Source of the DNA: Dryomyza anilis | Taxonomy: Eukaryota; Arthropoda; Insecta; Diptera; Dryomyzidae | Length of the DNA: 64,000 nt | Direction: 5' to 3' | Assembly (NCBI GenBank): GCA_951804985.1 | Contig: OX638135.1 | Span: forward strand, 4,782,093-4,846,092 | In this document: in pieces, positions 11,084 to 21,592 of the stretch | Layout: the number at the start of each line of letters is the position of its first letter | Position numbering within the stretch: the first letter of the stretch is position 1 | Program-made: the position numbers and the translations under genes | The notes under the pieces: generated by a model | What the model was told of the DNA's origin: nothing | Databases searched by the model: none | What the model saw: the letters and a program-made list of their open reading frames with translations, nothing else

Positions 11084-12442
11084 TTGCAACAAATAAATAA
11101 TAATAAAAGTAACTATAAAAGGAGTGTTCCAACATGTTCATTTTGTAGTAAATTAGGGCATACTAGGGACGATTGTATTATTAGGAAAAATACGCCGTTC
11201 TGCTACGAATGTGGAGCTTATGGTCACGAATCTAATTGGATATGTGCTAATAATAATATTGGCAATTTTGTTAATAAGGATAATAAGATGTATAACGGGA
11301 AAAATAATACAAGTAATATGAAATACTCATGGAGGGATACACAGGGGCATAAAATAGATAATTGCCACGCAAAAAGAAAATTTGAATCAGCAGGAAATAA
11401 TAATTATAATCAGGATACACAAGGGGCTCAGTCTAGGCCAGAAAACTGGAGACTCCATAATAATAGTAAGATAGGGCCGATAGAGTTAGGAATGGTAGAT
11501 CGGACGTCGGAAGAGACTGTGGTTGAATTTACTACTCCATTAAATTTCCGTAGAACAGAGGAGACCAATGAATTAAAATATGAATTAAAGGAAGAAGAAG
11601 GTGATCGCATAATATGCACTGGACATGGAGATAGCTCGGTTTTAACTAATGTAAGTGACGTTTTCATTGAAGTACCTTGCGAGGCAGCTAAAAATGGAAG
11701 ACTTATTTTACTAGTAGACTCAGGAGCTGATGCCAGTATAGTAAAAGAAAATGCAATGACAAGTTTACCAGACTTTAACGAGAGTATACAAAAGGATTTA
11801 AAGGGAGCTTTTGGTGGGTGCGTTAGAACATTAGGTTCCACCAAAATCCAACATATTAACATAAGGCGCTTAATTTTAATGTTACATGTAGTGTCACTTG
11901 AACAAGGAGTACCAGCTGACGGAATAATCGGACGTGACAATTTATGGAATCGATCTGTAATAAATGCGATAGACAAAACAATAACATTCTTTGATAAACA
12001 TAAAAATCATATTATAAAACTACCCATGAAATCACAGACAGAAATACAGAATATTTTTTTTAATCAACAAATTAAAAAAGCGAGAACCGCAAAGATAGTA
12101 TCATTACATTTAAAAACAAAAATTCCAATCGTATTAATACATAAACAGGATATTTTTCCAGGAGTATATTTGGGCGAAAGCATATCGAATGTTAGCAAAA
12201 ATAGAGTTTATGTTTCAGTTTTAAATGCTACAGAAAAAGAAATTATAATAGACAGTACTTTTAAACCAAAATTTTCGAATTTTAATCAGTATAAAGAATC
12301 GGATACCAATAATTCTACAATAAACAGCATAAATTCAGTAAATATTACAAACAGAATTAACAAATTATTAGAGGAAATGAAAATTGATGAGACTTTAAAT
12401 AAAGACGAAATTACATCTTTACAAAATCTGTGTATTTCTTGA
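11084..12442 (+). CDS. Nucleocapsid knuckles and aspartic protease, element A
   Basis: Open for 452 codons (TTG at its left edge, so no real start is implied). Residues 18-30 form a CCHC knuckle (CX2CX4HX4C). A second at 40-54 has the unusual spacing CX2CX4HX5C. The third knuckle of C1 and C2 is degenerate here, with its first cysteines lost (about 82-94). The protease active site is LLVDSGA at about 209-215. Gag and Pol frames are fused, unlike C1 and C2, and the GGGAAAC heptamer is absent. The frame ends at a TGA created by the 17-base duplication at 12440. Confidence 0.85.
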   Translation: MQQINNNKSNYKRSVPTCSFCSKLGHTRDDCIIRKNTPFCYECGAYGHESNWICANNNIGNFVNKDNKMYNGKNNTSNMKYSWRDTQGHKIDNCHAKRKFESAGNNNYNQDTQGAQSRPENWRLHNNSKIGPIELGMVDRTSEETVVEFTTPLNFRRTEETNELKYELKEEEGDRIICTGHGDSSVLTNVSDVFIEVPCEAAKNGRLILLVDSGADASIVKENAMTSLPDFNESIQKDLKGAFGGCVRTLGSTKIQHINIRRLILMLHVVSLEQGVPADGIIGRDNLWNRSVINAIDKTITFFDKHKNHIIKLPMKSQTEIQNIFFNQQIKKARTAKIVSLHLKTKIPIVLIHKQDIFPGVYLGESISNVSKNRVYVSVLNATEKEIIIDSTFKPKFSNFNQYKESDTNNSTINSINSVNITNRINKLLEEMKIDETLNKDEITSLQNLCIS

Positions 12443-12478
12443 TGTTTTTCATTTAGTATCATGATGTTTTTCATTTAG
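12440..12478 (+). repeat. 17-bp duplication that breaks pol in element A
   Basis: TGATGTTTTTCATTTAG occurs at 12440-12456 and 12462-12478, with TATCA between. C2 has a single copy at the matching place (about 55589). The extra 17 bases add a stop and shift the frame, separating protease from RT. Confidence 0.9.
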
Positions 12479-15030
12479 ATGGCGATGAATTAACATACAC
12501 GCCTGCGCTTAAACATGAAATAACTACACAGTGGAACCAAACGCCAATTAATCAGAAACAATATAAGCTACCCCACACACATAGGGAAGAAATTAATAGA
12601 CAGGTAGGAAAAATGTTAGATGACGGCATTATATCGCCAAGTACCTCACCTTGGAATTCACCGTTATTGTTGGTACCAAAAAAGAGTGGTAAGGAAGGTA
12701 GCAAAAAATGGAGATTAGTAATAGATTTTCGTAAACTAAATGATGTAACAGTTAAACAAGTATTTCCGATTCCTCGGATAGACGAGATATTAGATCAGTT
12801 AGGGCATAGTAGATATTTTTCAACCTTAGATTTAGCAAGCGGTTATCATCAGGTTTTAGTAGAAGAAAGAGATAAAGAAAAAACAGCTTTTAGTACAGGA
12901 CTGGGTCATTTCGAATTTAACAGAATGCCATTTGGCTTAACAGGTGCACCAGCGACCTTCCAAAGAATAATGAACCACATATTAAGAGGTTTACAGGGTA
13001 TCGATTGCTTTGTTTACATTGATGATATAGTGGTGTACGGAAAGAATTTAGCTGAACAAGAGCTTAAGTTGAGTAGAGTATTGCAGAAATTAAGGGAACA
13101 CAATTTAAAATTAAATACAGAAAAATGTCAGTTTTTACGTCGCGAAGTTATATATTTAGGACATAAATGTTCGGAACTAGGGGCGCTGCCAGACCCTTCT
13201 AAGGTCGAATGCGTAAAAAATATTCCGGTGCCAAGAAATAAAAAAGAAGTACAAGCGTTTTTGGTATTAATTAATTATTATAGAAAATTCATAGGCAATA
13301 TGGCGAAATTATCATTACCAATTAATAATTTACTTAGGAAAGATGTTAAATTCACATGGACTGACGATTGTCAAAATTCATTTATTAAACTCAAAGAATC
13401 AATAATTTCGCCACCAATTCTCGCATATCCAGACTTTACAAAACCTTTTTTACTTACAACGGATGCAAGTAACGAAGCAATAGGCGCAGTGTTATCGCAG
13501 GGCAACGTAGGGAGCGACCGACCAATCGCATTTGCTAGTAGGGCATTAAATGGAGCAGAAAAAAATTACTTCACCATTGAAAGGGAATTTTTAGCTATAG
13601 TCTGGGCAACGAAAAATTTTAGAGCTTATCTTCTAGGACGACATTTTCAAATTTATACAGATCATCAACCATTACGTAGCACAGCAAATCTCAAAGATCA
13701 GACATCAAGGTTAGCCCGTTTCAGGCATAAATTATCAGAATATGATTACGAAATATCTTACAAACCAGGTAAACAGAATTTGAACGCAGATGCTTTAAGT
13801 AGAATTCCACATCCAGAACCAGATATTACTGCGGTCCAAACACGGTCTAAGACCACACAGAATAAATTAGATAATCAAATTTCAAAAACCAAACAACAAG
13901 TGAGCACGCCAGTACTGGATGAAATAACAACAGACACCAAGAACGAATTAAACTCAAGTCTACTATTAACTGACCCAGAGGAAATTAAAACTGTTATAAA
14001 AGATGTTCATGACTCAGCATTAGGGGGTCACCAGGGCGCAGTGAAAACATATTTTAGAATCAGAAAACAATTTAAGTGGAAAGGTATGCAAAAAGAAATA
14101 AAAGATTACGTTCAGAATTGTCATAAATGCCAAGTAAATAAAAGTTCTAGGCTTACTAAAATGCCAATGGTTTTAACTGATACGCCTGTACGACCATTCG
14201 ATAAAGTATACATGGATCTTGTAGGTATTTTACCGGAAACTATATCTGGAAATAAATATATATTAACTTTTCAAGATGATTTTTCAAAATACATGTGCTG
14301 CGTAGCCATACCGGATGCAGAAGCGAACACAGTAGCAAAAGCATTTTACGACGAAATCATTACACGTCATAATATACCGAAAGTATTAGTAACGGACAAT
14401 GGTTTAAATTTCGTCTCAAAACTATTTTCAGATACTTGTAAATTATTAGGAATTAAAAAGTTACATATTACTCCATATCATCCACAAGCTAATGGGTCTT
14501 TAGAAAGAAGCCATCGTCCGTTAGCAGAATATCTAAGGAATTTTTCAAAAGAAGATGGGTCAAACTGGGACCAATGGTTAAATTCAGCAATGCATGTGCA
14601 CAATAACACAGTGCATATGTCCACTGGGCAAACTCCTTTACGTACTTTATATGGGTACGACTTTGATATGCCAACAAATCTAAAGCGAAAATGTTCACCA
14701 GTATATAATACCGATGATTACAACAAGTTATTAAAATACCAAATTCAACGCACACACGAAATCGTGAGAGAGAATCAAGAAAAAGCAAAAGAAAAATCTA
14801 AACAAATCTATGATAGCACATTACACCCAAAAATATTTAGCGTAGGCGATAAAATTTTGTTAAAGAATCAGAATAGAAAGAATAAATTTTCACCTATTTG
14901 GGTAGGACCGTACGAGGTACTTTCGATAGTAAGTCCTGTAACGACAATGATTTCTATCAAAGGTAAAGGGAAAAAATTCCATAACAACTTATTAAAAGCA
15001 TACAATTTTGAAGAAAATATAACGAAATAA
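12457..15030 (+). CDS. Pol: reverse transcriptase, RNase H, integrase, element A
   Basis: Open from 12457, just after an in-frame TAG; the first ATG is at 12613, leaving 805 codons from there. Domains in order: RT with FSTLDLASGYHQV, FGLTGAPATFQ and catalytic YIDD (about 13015); RNase H starting [15 protein letters not shown]; integrase zinc finger (HX6H then CHKC, 14009-14132); integrase core with D in YMDLVG, D in VTDNG and E in SLERSHRP; C-terminal domain to 15030. All catalytic residues are present. It copies RNA to DNA and inserts it. The block is intact, but it is cut off from protease and Gag by the duplication at 12440. Confidence 0.95.
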   Translation, partial: YHDVFHLDGDELTYTPALKHEITTQWNQTPINQKQYKLPHTHREEINRQVGKMLDDGIISPSTSPWNSPLLLVPKKSGKEGSKKWRLVIDFRKLNDVTVKQVFPIPRIDEILDQLGHSRYFSTLDLASGYHQVLVEERDKEKTAFSTGLGHFEFNRMPFGLTGAPATFQRIMNHILRGLQGIDCFVYIDDIVVYGKNLAEQELKLSRVLQKLREHNLKLNTEKCQFLRREVIYLGHKCSELGALPDPSKVECVKNIPVPRNKKEVQAFLVLINYYRKFIGNMAKLSLPINNLLRKDVKFTWTDDCQNSFIKLKESIISPPILAYPDFTKPFLLTTDASNEAIGAVLSQGNVGSDRPIAFASRALNGAEKNYFTIEREFLAIVWATKNFRAYLLGRHFQIYTDHQPLRSTANLKDQTSRLARFRHKLSEYDYEISYKPGKQNLNADALSRIPHPEPDITAVQTRSKTTQNKLDNQISKTKQQVSTPVLDEITTDTKNELNSSLLLTDPEEIKTVIKDVHDSALGGHQGAVKTYFRIRKQFKWKGMQKEIKDYVQNCHKCQVNKSSRLTKMPMVLTDTPVRPFDKVYMDLVGILPETISGNKYILTFQDDFSKYMCCVAIPDAEANTVAKAFYDEIITRHNIPKVLVTDNGLNFVSKLFSDTCKLLGIKKLHITPYHPQANGSLERSHRPLAEYLRNFSKEDGSNWDQWLNSAMHVHNNTVHMSTGQTPLRTLYGYDFDMPTNLKRKCSPVYNTDDYNKLLKYQIQRTHEIVRENQEKAKEKSKQIYDSTLHPKIFSVGDKILLKNQNRKNKFSPIWVGPYEVLSIVSPVTTMISIKGKGKKFHNNLLKAYNFEENITK

Positions 15031-17564
15031 ATAACGTGACAAACAGTTCATGATGATCATAATACATAATGTAGATCATGTTAAATGCATAGTACTGCAA
15101 ACAATGGTGAATGGAATAAATTACGCATAAATAAGATTTTTTTTTTTGGAATAGGTGTTTAATATTACTGAAATAAATTAGTGCATGAGGAAATAGCTAT
15201 GTATTAATTTTAAAGGTGACTAGCATTGAATCATGTACTAACAAATGTTTTATAAGGAAAATAGATAAAGGAGTAAAGTAATTTAAGATATTATGAGTAA
15301 GAAAATATCAAAGGTTAATAACAGTTAATAATGAATAAGGTGATAAGCATGAGTATATTAGATGAGCTATAAAATAGTAAAATAAAATTTAAATTGTCAC
15401 TACAATTGAGATAGGTCAGTACCTCAATGGCATTGAACCAAACGATATGAACCACTGCACTAATGCAAATGAAATGAGATACGTTATTTTGTATGTTATA
15501 ATGTATACTGAAAAAAAAAAAAAAAAAAAAGAAAAAAGACGAAAATTAATATGAATATGAAAGATACTAATAAACGGATAGCATGAGCGAGACGGTGTGG
15601 AGAGGAGTCAAGGGAAAGTGCATAGTAGCCCAATGGGTTTAAATATAATGCATACCAAGAGTAATGCGGAGTAGGGAGTAAAAAATGAATTATAAGAACA
15701 TGATTAAATTCGGAAATTAGTGCACGAATAAATAGCTAAATATTACTTATTGAAAATGACTAGCATTGATTCCTAATGAATTTATATAAAGAATAATTAG
15801 GTTATAACAATATTAGACGCTAAAGATTTTAAAAGTATAAATAAACATGTAGTAAAATAATAGTAACTTACACACACATATATAAAATATACACGTAATT
15901 CAATATTCTAATATAAGATAACGTAAATGGAAATAAGTTATAGAGGATGTTAAAAATAAATTATGTATACAATTTAAAGATTTTATAATGTAAAGTAATA
16001 ATAGTATTTAGTTAATGATCCTGGTTCTGGAAATGGACAAGACGTACACGAAGAGACGAAGAAGTAACAAATAGACGAAGGGAAAACGAAGAATTACAAA
16101 ATAGAGAAATACAATTCAGGAGCGTCAACGATGATCGTTTAGTTTTTTTGGGAAAAGGTCTGAAATGGTAATGTTATGTAATGACATATGAAACAACATG
16201 TGAGAGTTATGGTGCGGACGACAACAATTGGACGTCAATCAGATGATTTATTAAGAGAAAGAAGGAGCTACACTATAAATATGGAGGTAGAAATTTGACA
16301 AATATGCAAAGTTGCGACTATTGTACCATAATGAGACAACAACATTTTACATCTTTACATACATATAATTAAAAAAAATGTCAATTTTATAGCACAAAAC
16401 AACACTCTAATATTATAAGTTGAAGGATCTTTTTCATATACACTTAATTAGCTGTGAATGCGAACGTGTACTAAAACAACAAAGTCAAATGAACACGACA
16501 ACATCAATGTATAATTAAAAGATACTAATTCCTGATCGATAGAAGAACACGCTAGAGGAAGACAAGTTATAATAAGATTCAGAAATATACGATTACAAAA
16601 TTATCCATTTTAAAATCCGCTCTCAACAAATTACGATTTACTTGGCAGAAAAACAAAGCAATATCGAAGACGAAAAAATTAAATAATATCGACGACAAGA
16701 AGTTTTCAAGCAATTAACATCAAGACGAAGAACATCAGCTATTGTCCATTCTATACAGGGAAGGTGAGACACAATCGAGAGTTGAAATGCAGCCAACATT
16801 ATATACACGAGTAACAGAACCAGCGATCGCAGCAGTTAATGACATGTTAATGTTATTAAAATATTATAAATATGTAAAAGAAAATGAATGTAAGTTGAAG
16901 TGGAAATATAGTAAAGTTAAAGTAAAATGAGAACAAATTCAAATTACAAAAAAGTAACAATAAATTTGATTAAATAAAAGTAAAGTAAACTAGAGAAAAA
17001 TAAGGAAAAATGGAAGTAGAATATAGTAAAAGTAAAAGTGAACAAATATTAAAAACTTCAACAATATATATAAGAAAGAAAGTTAAAGAAATATTATTTA
17101 AAGAAAAGTATAATAATAAATTACTAAGAAAAAGAATATTCCACAAGAATAACTTTAAATATTCAAATTTAAAATATCGCAAAATATTTCCAAGTTAAAG
17201 TAAACAAATCATTGCAAAAAACTAAGCATAATGTCTGATATGTATAATTAAAAATAGCAACAGAACAACACAAAGCGCAGCAAGTGTAAAGCGGTAACCT
17301 GATCAACTACTGTTTTGTCAACTGCAACGTTCTGTACATTGTAACTGTTGTTTAGTAGTTAGGTTATTAACATTCACATACATTATATTTTCAAATAATA
17401 GAGTATGTCGATGTCCATTTAAATAATATTGATGAACAAGAAAATAACTATTATTAAGTTTATTTATATATTTTTTTATATATAGTATGTAATGCTTTAT
17501 ATGATGATATTAATAATGTAAAAGAAAAAACTATTATTCATTTTAATAATAATTTTTTCTTAAA
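15031..17564 (+). other. Post-pol region of element A, env missing
   Basis: Very AT-rich. The first part (to about 15660) resembles the C2 spacer after pol, for example 'ataggtcagt...' and 'gcgagacggtgtggag'. The last part (17210-17564) resembles the end of C2 ('aaagcggtaacct', 'ctgttttg(t/c)caactgcaa'). Nothing between matches env. A short ATG frame at about 16017 (MILVLE...) vaguely recalls the env start but stops after about 20 codons. Frames at 16742-16930 and 17010-17198 have no family features. Confidence 0.7.
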
Positions 17565-17579
17565 ATAAGGGTGGAGGTA
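17565..17579 (+). other. Polypurine tract, element A
   Basis: AATAAGGGTGGAGGTA directly precedes the 3' LTR and is identical before the C2 3' LTR. It primes plus-strand DNA synthesis. Confidence 0.85.
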
Positions 17580-18079
17580 TGTTGTAAGTCAACATAGTGT
17601 ATTTTGGTAAGTTGATATTATAAACGTATCGTGACCTACTTCCGCGATGACTACCTTATGCAGTTATCGTGAAGTTGGTGTAAGGTGTGATGTAGGGCTT
17701 ACGTATCAAAGTTCAGTATTGTCGAAGTTGTGTCAAACCAGCGGTGGCGTGATTGGCTAGAGTGAAATTTGCGCACGGCACTCTGCCGGAACATGTTAGA
17801 TTTGGAACATACCTCCATATAATAGTTTAAGTTAGATTTTAAGTCAGTTGTTAGTTGTAAATCAGTAGTTCAGTAGTAAACAATAATGTTAATATTAAAA
17901 TATAACTTTAGAGTAAATAAAAGTATGTCTTAAAAGAAAAGACTTGTTTGAAATATTTCGGTTAATAAAAATGGAACTTCGACGTTGGACATTCTCTGGT
18001 AGGACATCATGGGTAATTATAAATGGAACGTTGCGACATTTGGCCTCACGCCTAAGCAACGGACATTATAATTACAACA
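17580..18079 (+). repeat. Element A 3' LTR
   Basis: 500 bases, matching the 5' LTR except for the loss of CACTATACGT after GGTAAGT. It ends ATTACAACA and is followed by the TSD GTCT at 18080-18083. Confidence 0.95.
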
Positions 18080-18306
18080 GTCTTTATAAATTCTTCGAAG
18101 TTAAAATTGTACAACGTCTTAAAACTTCTTCGCGGAAAACCCAAGTTGGCCCGGCGCTGCTGTCATCAAAGTAAACTCTGAAAAAAAAATGTCCATCACT
18201 TGTTGATAATTTCAATCCCGGGAAACTTTATTTTCACTTTTACCATTAAAATGTATTATTTGATGAGCTAACACTTTTTTAAATCATTGAATTTACTTAA
18301 TTGTTG

Positions 18307-19241
18307 CACACAGAAAAATCCTCTTTTGGCATGAGGTTAACGTTTCAGTGTTGCAAACGTAATACATTTGTTGTAACATCATGTCATAGGAATGAACGTA
18401 CCTTATTTTTCTACAACCGAAATGTTGGTCCGCGCAACTGCACGTTCGGTTGCCGTAACCTCATGATTGCATTTTTCATTCCGCCAAAATTGACATTCGT
18501 GCATTGGTTACGGCGATTGAGTAAGTTGTTGTATCAACAAAATAAATGACAAACGGCAACCTCATGTCTATCAGCAGTCAAAAATTTTCACATGTCGAAA
18601 ACAATAGGAAATTCATTAATTAAGTTACATTGCGAAATAAATATACAAATATGAATAAAATAATATATTTATTCAATACAAATTGCTCATTAGCTAGTGA
18701 AATATAATATAAATAAAAAATATGTGACCAATGGAAATAGTTTTTTTTTTTTTATTGGTTATGAGGAAATAAAAAATAAATGCATGCAGATACATGTATC
18801 TTTTCATACATTTTTTGCAGGGAGCGGGAATTAGTAGATATACTTCTACATTGTGTGCGCCACAATTTTACTCAATTATACATATAGTATATTCTATATA
18901 ATACTTATAGAATTTATGTATATAAGTTTTATATACATAAATAACTATGTTATAAAAAAATTTCAATTGGAGGTTTAGAAAACCTTATGCCTACCGACTA
19001 GGAGGTTGCGACAACCTCGTGCCCACCAATTTGGAGATTGTCGCAACCTCATGATCACCAATTTGGAAGTTACCACAACCTCATGTTCATCGACTAGGAG
19101 GTTGTCACAACCTCATGATCACCGATTTGGAGGTTGGCACAACCGAATTAAGAGATTGTTGCAAATGAGTTGTTGCCGCAATCGAATGATTCCGTAGGGC
19201 AATTTATTTGGTTGCCGCAACAAATCAGTTCTCTGTGTGTG
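18307..19241. mobile_element. MITE-like element with CACACAGA ends, inside the fold-back unit
   Basis: The left end is CACACAGAAAAATCC and the right end is TTCTCTGTGTGTG. It interrupts sequence that is continuous at 2837-2882 (minus strand). Its right part, read inverted, matches the shorter elements at 22634, 32332 and 38358 (CACACAGAGAACTGATTTGT). It holds many palindromic AGGTTG(N)CAACCT motifs and the 32-bp array below. No transposase, so it is non-autonomous. Confidence 0.7.
18969..19144. repeat. 32-bp palindromic tandem array
   Basis: About five units of GAGGTTGTCACAACCTCATG plus a 12-base variable part (about 'atcaccgatttg'), one every 32 bases. Each has the dyad AGGTTG...CAACCT. Units differ from each other by several bases. 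This is a satellite-like part of the surrounding MITE. Confidence 0.8.
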
Positions 19242-19579
19242 TGGATAAATCGAGCGTAAGGAAATTGTACGCCATTTTCCTTTTTTATAGTAGCCAAATG
19301 TCAAAAAAACTCAACAGTTTTGTTACAAATGTCCAAGAACTCAAGATGTTTGAGCATACTGGCGGTTTTCAAATTGAAGACTACCTGAAAATTCACAACA
19401 TAAACAACAACAAGTGAACAACGAAACTAAAAATGCAAAATTGCAATTAGAAAACAAAAATAAAACTTTGGCTCAAAATAAAAGAATTTTAATATTTTAA
19501 TACGACTACGAAAGAGAATTTTATATGATTTTCTCCAACCTCTACGTAAGTATTAATATTTTGTTTAAATACATATAAG

Positions 19580-19693
<114 letters not shown>

Positions 19694-19793
19694 TTTTGTT
19701 TTCGAATTGAAATTTTGCATAATGGCCATTACACACCAGCGGTTGGATTTCAATGAAATTTGGACAACTGATAAAGTGTATCGATAAATGCAT

Positions 19794-20763
19794 CAGGGAT
19801 GCCACCTTCAATTCCCAAAAAAAATCCCATTTTCCCATGGAGTGAGAACAAAAATACCTCCTTAAATCCCATGAGAAAAAAATCCCAATTGAAGTGGAAA
19901 ATACTATCTAAAATCCCAAAAATCCCAAATTAAAATATTATAAAACTTTATCACCTAAGTTAAATCGATTATAAATCGAGATTATATATAAAAATACATT
20001 TAACGATATTATAATTTTATTAAAAAAATATAAGAATATTTACAAAATACCATCTTCATTATTATCATCAGTGTTATTATTTTTAAACCAATACATTTCA
20101 TTTGTAAATAATTCAAAATGTGTTTTATTAAACACTGCATCAAAATAATTCTTTGACTCTGTCAGTCGTTCCGCATGCATTATCGACGATAACATTTCTG
20201 TTGAAAGTCTATTTTTTGTTTTATTTTTATTTAAGCTAAATTGAGAAAATATCCTTTCCACATTTGCAGAAGAGTGTGGCAAACATGAAATAAATGAAAT
20301 TAGTTTTCGCATTTCAGGATACAGAAAATTATCATTTTCATTTTTAAAATTTAAAATGGCTTGCCAAAATTTTGTAAAATTTAAATCATTGCTTTCTTTG
20401 TGTTGTTTAATTTTCTTTAATTCTAAATGAATTTTGTTAATATTTTCATTGCTAATTATGTGAGGAACTAAACGAACTAATGGTATAATGCTATTATTTA
20501 TTATATTTTTTGGATCTAAAACTGTTACTTCTTTTAATATATCCATAATAATAAATTTTATTTATTATAAACAATATATATATAATTATATATAATTATA
20601 TATAATTAGATACTAAAAAATCATATGAAATTGCAATTAAATGATTTTTTTTTATATTGGGAAAAAAATCCCAAATCAATTGAATATCCCATGGGAAATC
20701 CCAATTCCCATTGCGCTTGAGAAATCCCATTTTTGGGATTTATCCCAAAAGGTGGCTTCTATG
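19794..20763 (-). mobile_element. hAT transposon deletion derivative
   Basis: The termini are CAGGGATGCCACCTT (19794) and AAGGTGGCTTCTATG (ending 20763), imperfect inverted repeats. The flanking 8-bp duplication is AAATGCAT (19786-19793) and ATATGCAT (20764-20771). The empty site in the X copy at 30680 reads 'tatcgatATATGCATtgac'. Subterminal AATCCCA motifs are dense at both ends and are probable transposase-binding repeats. An 8-bp TSD is a hAT hallmark. Only the C-terminal part of transposase remains, so the 970-base element is non-autonomous. Confidence 0.92.
20040..20546 (-). pseudogene. hAT transposase C-terminal dimerisation region
   Basis: A 168-codon frame starting with ATG. Residues about 57-128 fit the hATC dimerisation domain: FW at 60-61, then YPEMRKLISFISCLPHSSAN and VERIFS. 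Full hAT transposases are about 600 residues with a BED finger and RNase-H-like core; both are missing. The frame is undamaged although the element is deleted. It could in principle make a dimerisation-only product, but no promoter was identified. Confidence 0.85.
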
Positions 20764-21371
20764 ATATGCATTGACTTTATTTTTATTTTATTCGACCACT
20801 ACTTCCAGAGCTACAGTGGTTCAAAGTTACAAAAATGGGACAAAAATCACTTTTGTATGGTTGTTTATATTTTAATATCTCTTTAAGTAGAAATGCTAGA
20901 TAGCTCGTTATAAAGCTAATAGAACACGTTTTTAGAGCAATGAAGTTGTAACTTCTTGGACTTTAAATATGATGTCTCTAAAATGGATCCTTTTTTAAAA
21001 TTCTGAAAAAAATATCATATATCGGTTGATTTAATATAAATGTTTATGCCAAATCTTAAGATGGTATTTTGATTGCATCATATTTTATAAATTAATTTTA
21101 TAAATTTTTACATATTTTTTGCATTGAAAAAAATATATTTTTCCAATCAATTTGCAATAATTTTTTTAATGTATTTGTAACTCTGATTTTTTAAATGACC
21201 TCATTTTCATCAAATTATCTCTAATTTTTGAGATATATACCATTTTTCGAAAAATGTAAATACTATATCCCAAAATTAATATCTCAAAAACTAGATTTAA
21301 TATCACAAAACTGACGCCATTTTAGAAATTGGAGTTACATATATATTCAAGACTTATTGCAACTTTTACTG

Positions 21372-21592
21372 CACTCAGAAAAAAAACTCATAAAATCCTA
21401 TTAAAATTTGTCAATAGGATCGTTATAGTATACAAATAATAAATATTTTCATACAAACTCAAATAATTTTTATAGTATTTTGTAGTAATTAATAGGATTC
21501 ACAGATTGAGTTAATAGTTTATTGGACAAATATCCTATCGACTAATTTTAATAGTAAAAACTATTAATTTTATGGTATAAATTTTCTGAGTG
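21372..21592. mobile_element. MITE b (CACTCAGAAAAAA ends), copy 1
   Basis: 221 bases with inverted ends CACTCAGAAAAAAAACTCAT and TATAAATTTTCTGAGTG. Interior has mirrored 'aatcctattaaaatt' type phrases. It follows TTGCAACTTTTACTG, the same phrase that precedes MITE c at 22634. Copies: 31097-31313 and 37147-37340. Confidence 0.75.

Larger units (their letters stand above)
9083..18079 (+). mobile_element. LTR retrotransposon A (Ty3/gypsy, errantivirus-like, no env)
   Basis: An 8,997-base element with LTRs of 510 and 500 bases, flanked by the 4-bp TSD GTCT (9079-9082 and 18080-18083). Order: LTR, PBS, gag, zinc knuckles and protease, RT-RNase H-integrase, a 2.5-kb non-coding stretch, polypurine tract, LTR. 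The LTRs differ, as far as I can see, only by a 10-base deletion, so insertion is recent. Pol is close to that of C2, but no env remains. Gag and pol are cut by two frame breaks, so this copy is not autonomous as read. Confidence 0.95.
8822..19352. mobile_element. Fold-back unit split by element A and by a MITE
   Basis: The start ACACTAAGAAAACAAAGATG (8822) matches the inner terminus of the 2566-4088 fold-back. The unit runs to 9082, is interrupted by element A, resumes at 18084 ('ttcttcgaagttaaaattgt...') to about 18306, is interrupted again by a MITE-like element, and resumes at 19242 (TGGATAAATCGAGCGTAAGG) to about 19350. The intact copy at 2837-2882, read on the opposite strand, is continuous over the second breakpoint (attgttgTGGATAAATCGAG). 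This shows the order of insertion. Confidence 0.75.

Noticed and set aside
11428..11976. 182-codon minus-strand frame opposite the element A protease
   Set aside because: The plus strand carries a clear aspartic protease conserved in C2; the antisense frame has no motifs or splice structure.
18969..19144. 32-bp palindromic repeats resembling a CRISPR array
   Set aside because: The whole 32-base period is repeated with drift, there are no unique spacers, no cas genes, and the context is a eukaryotic MITE.
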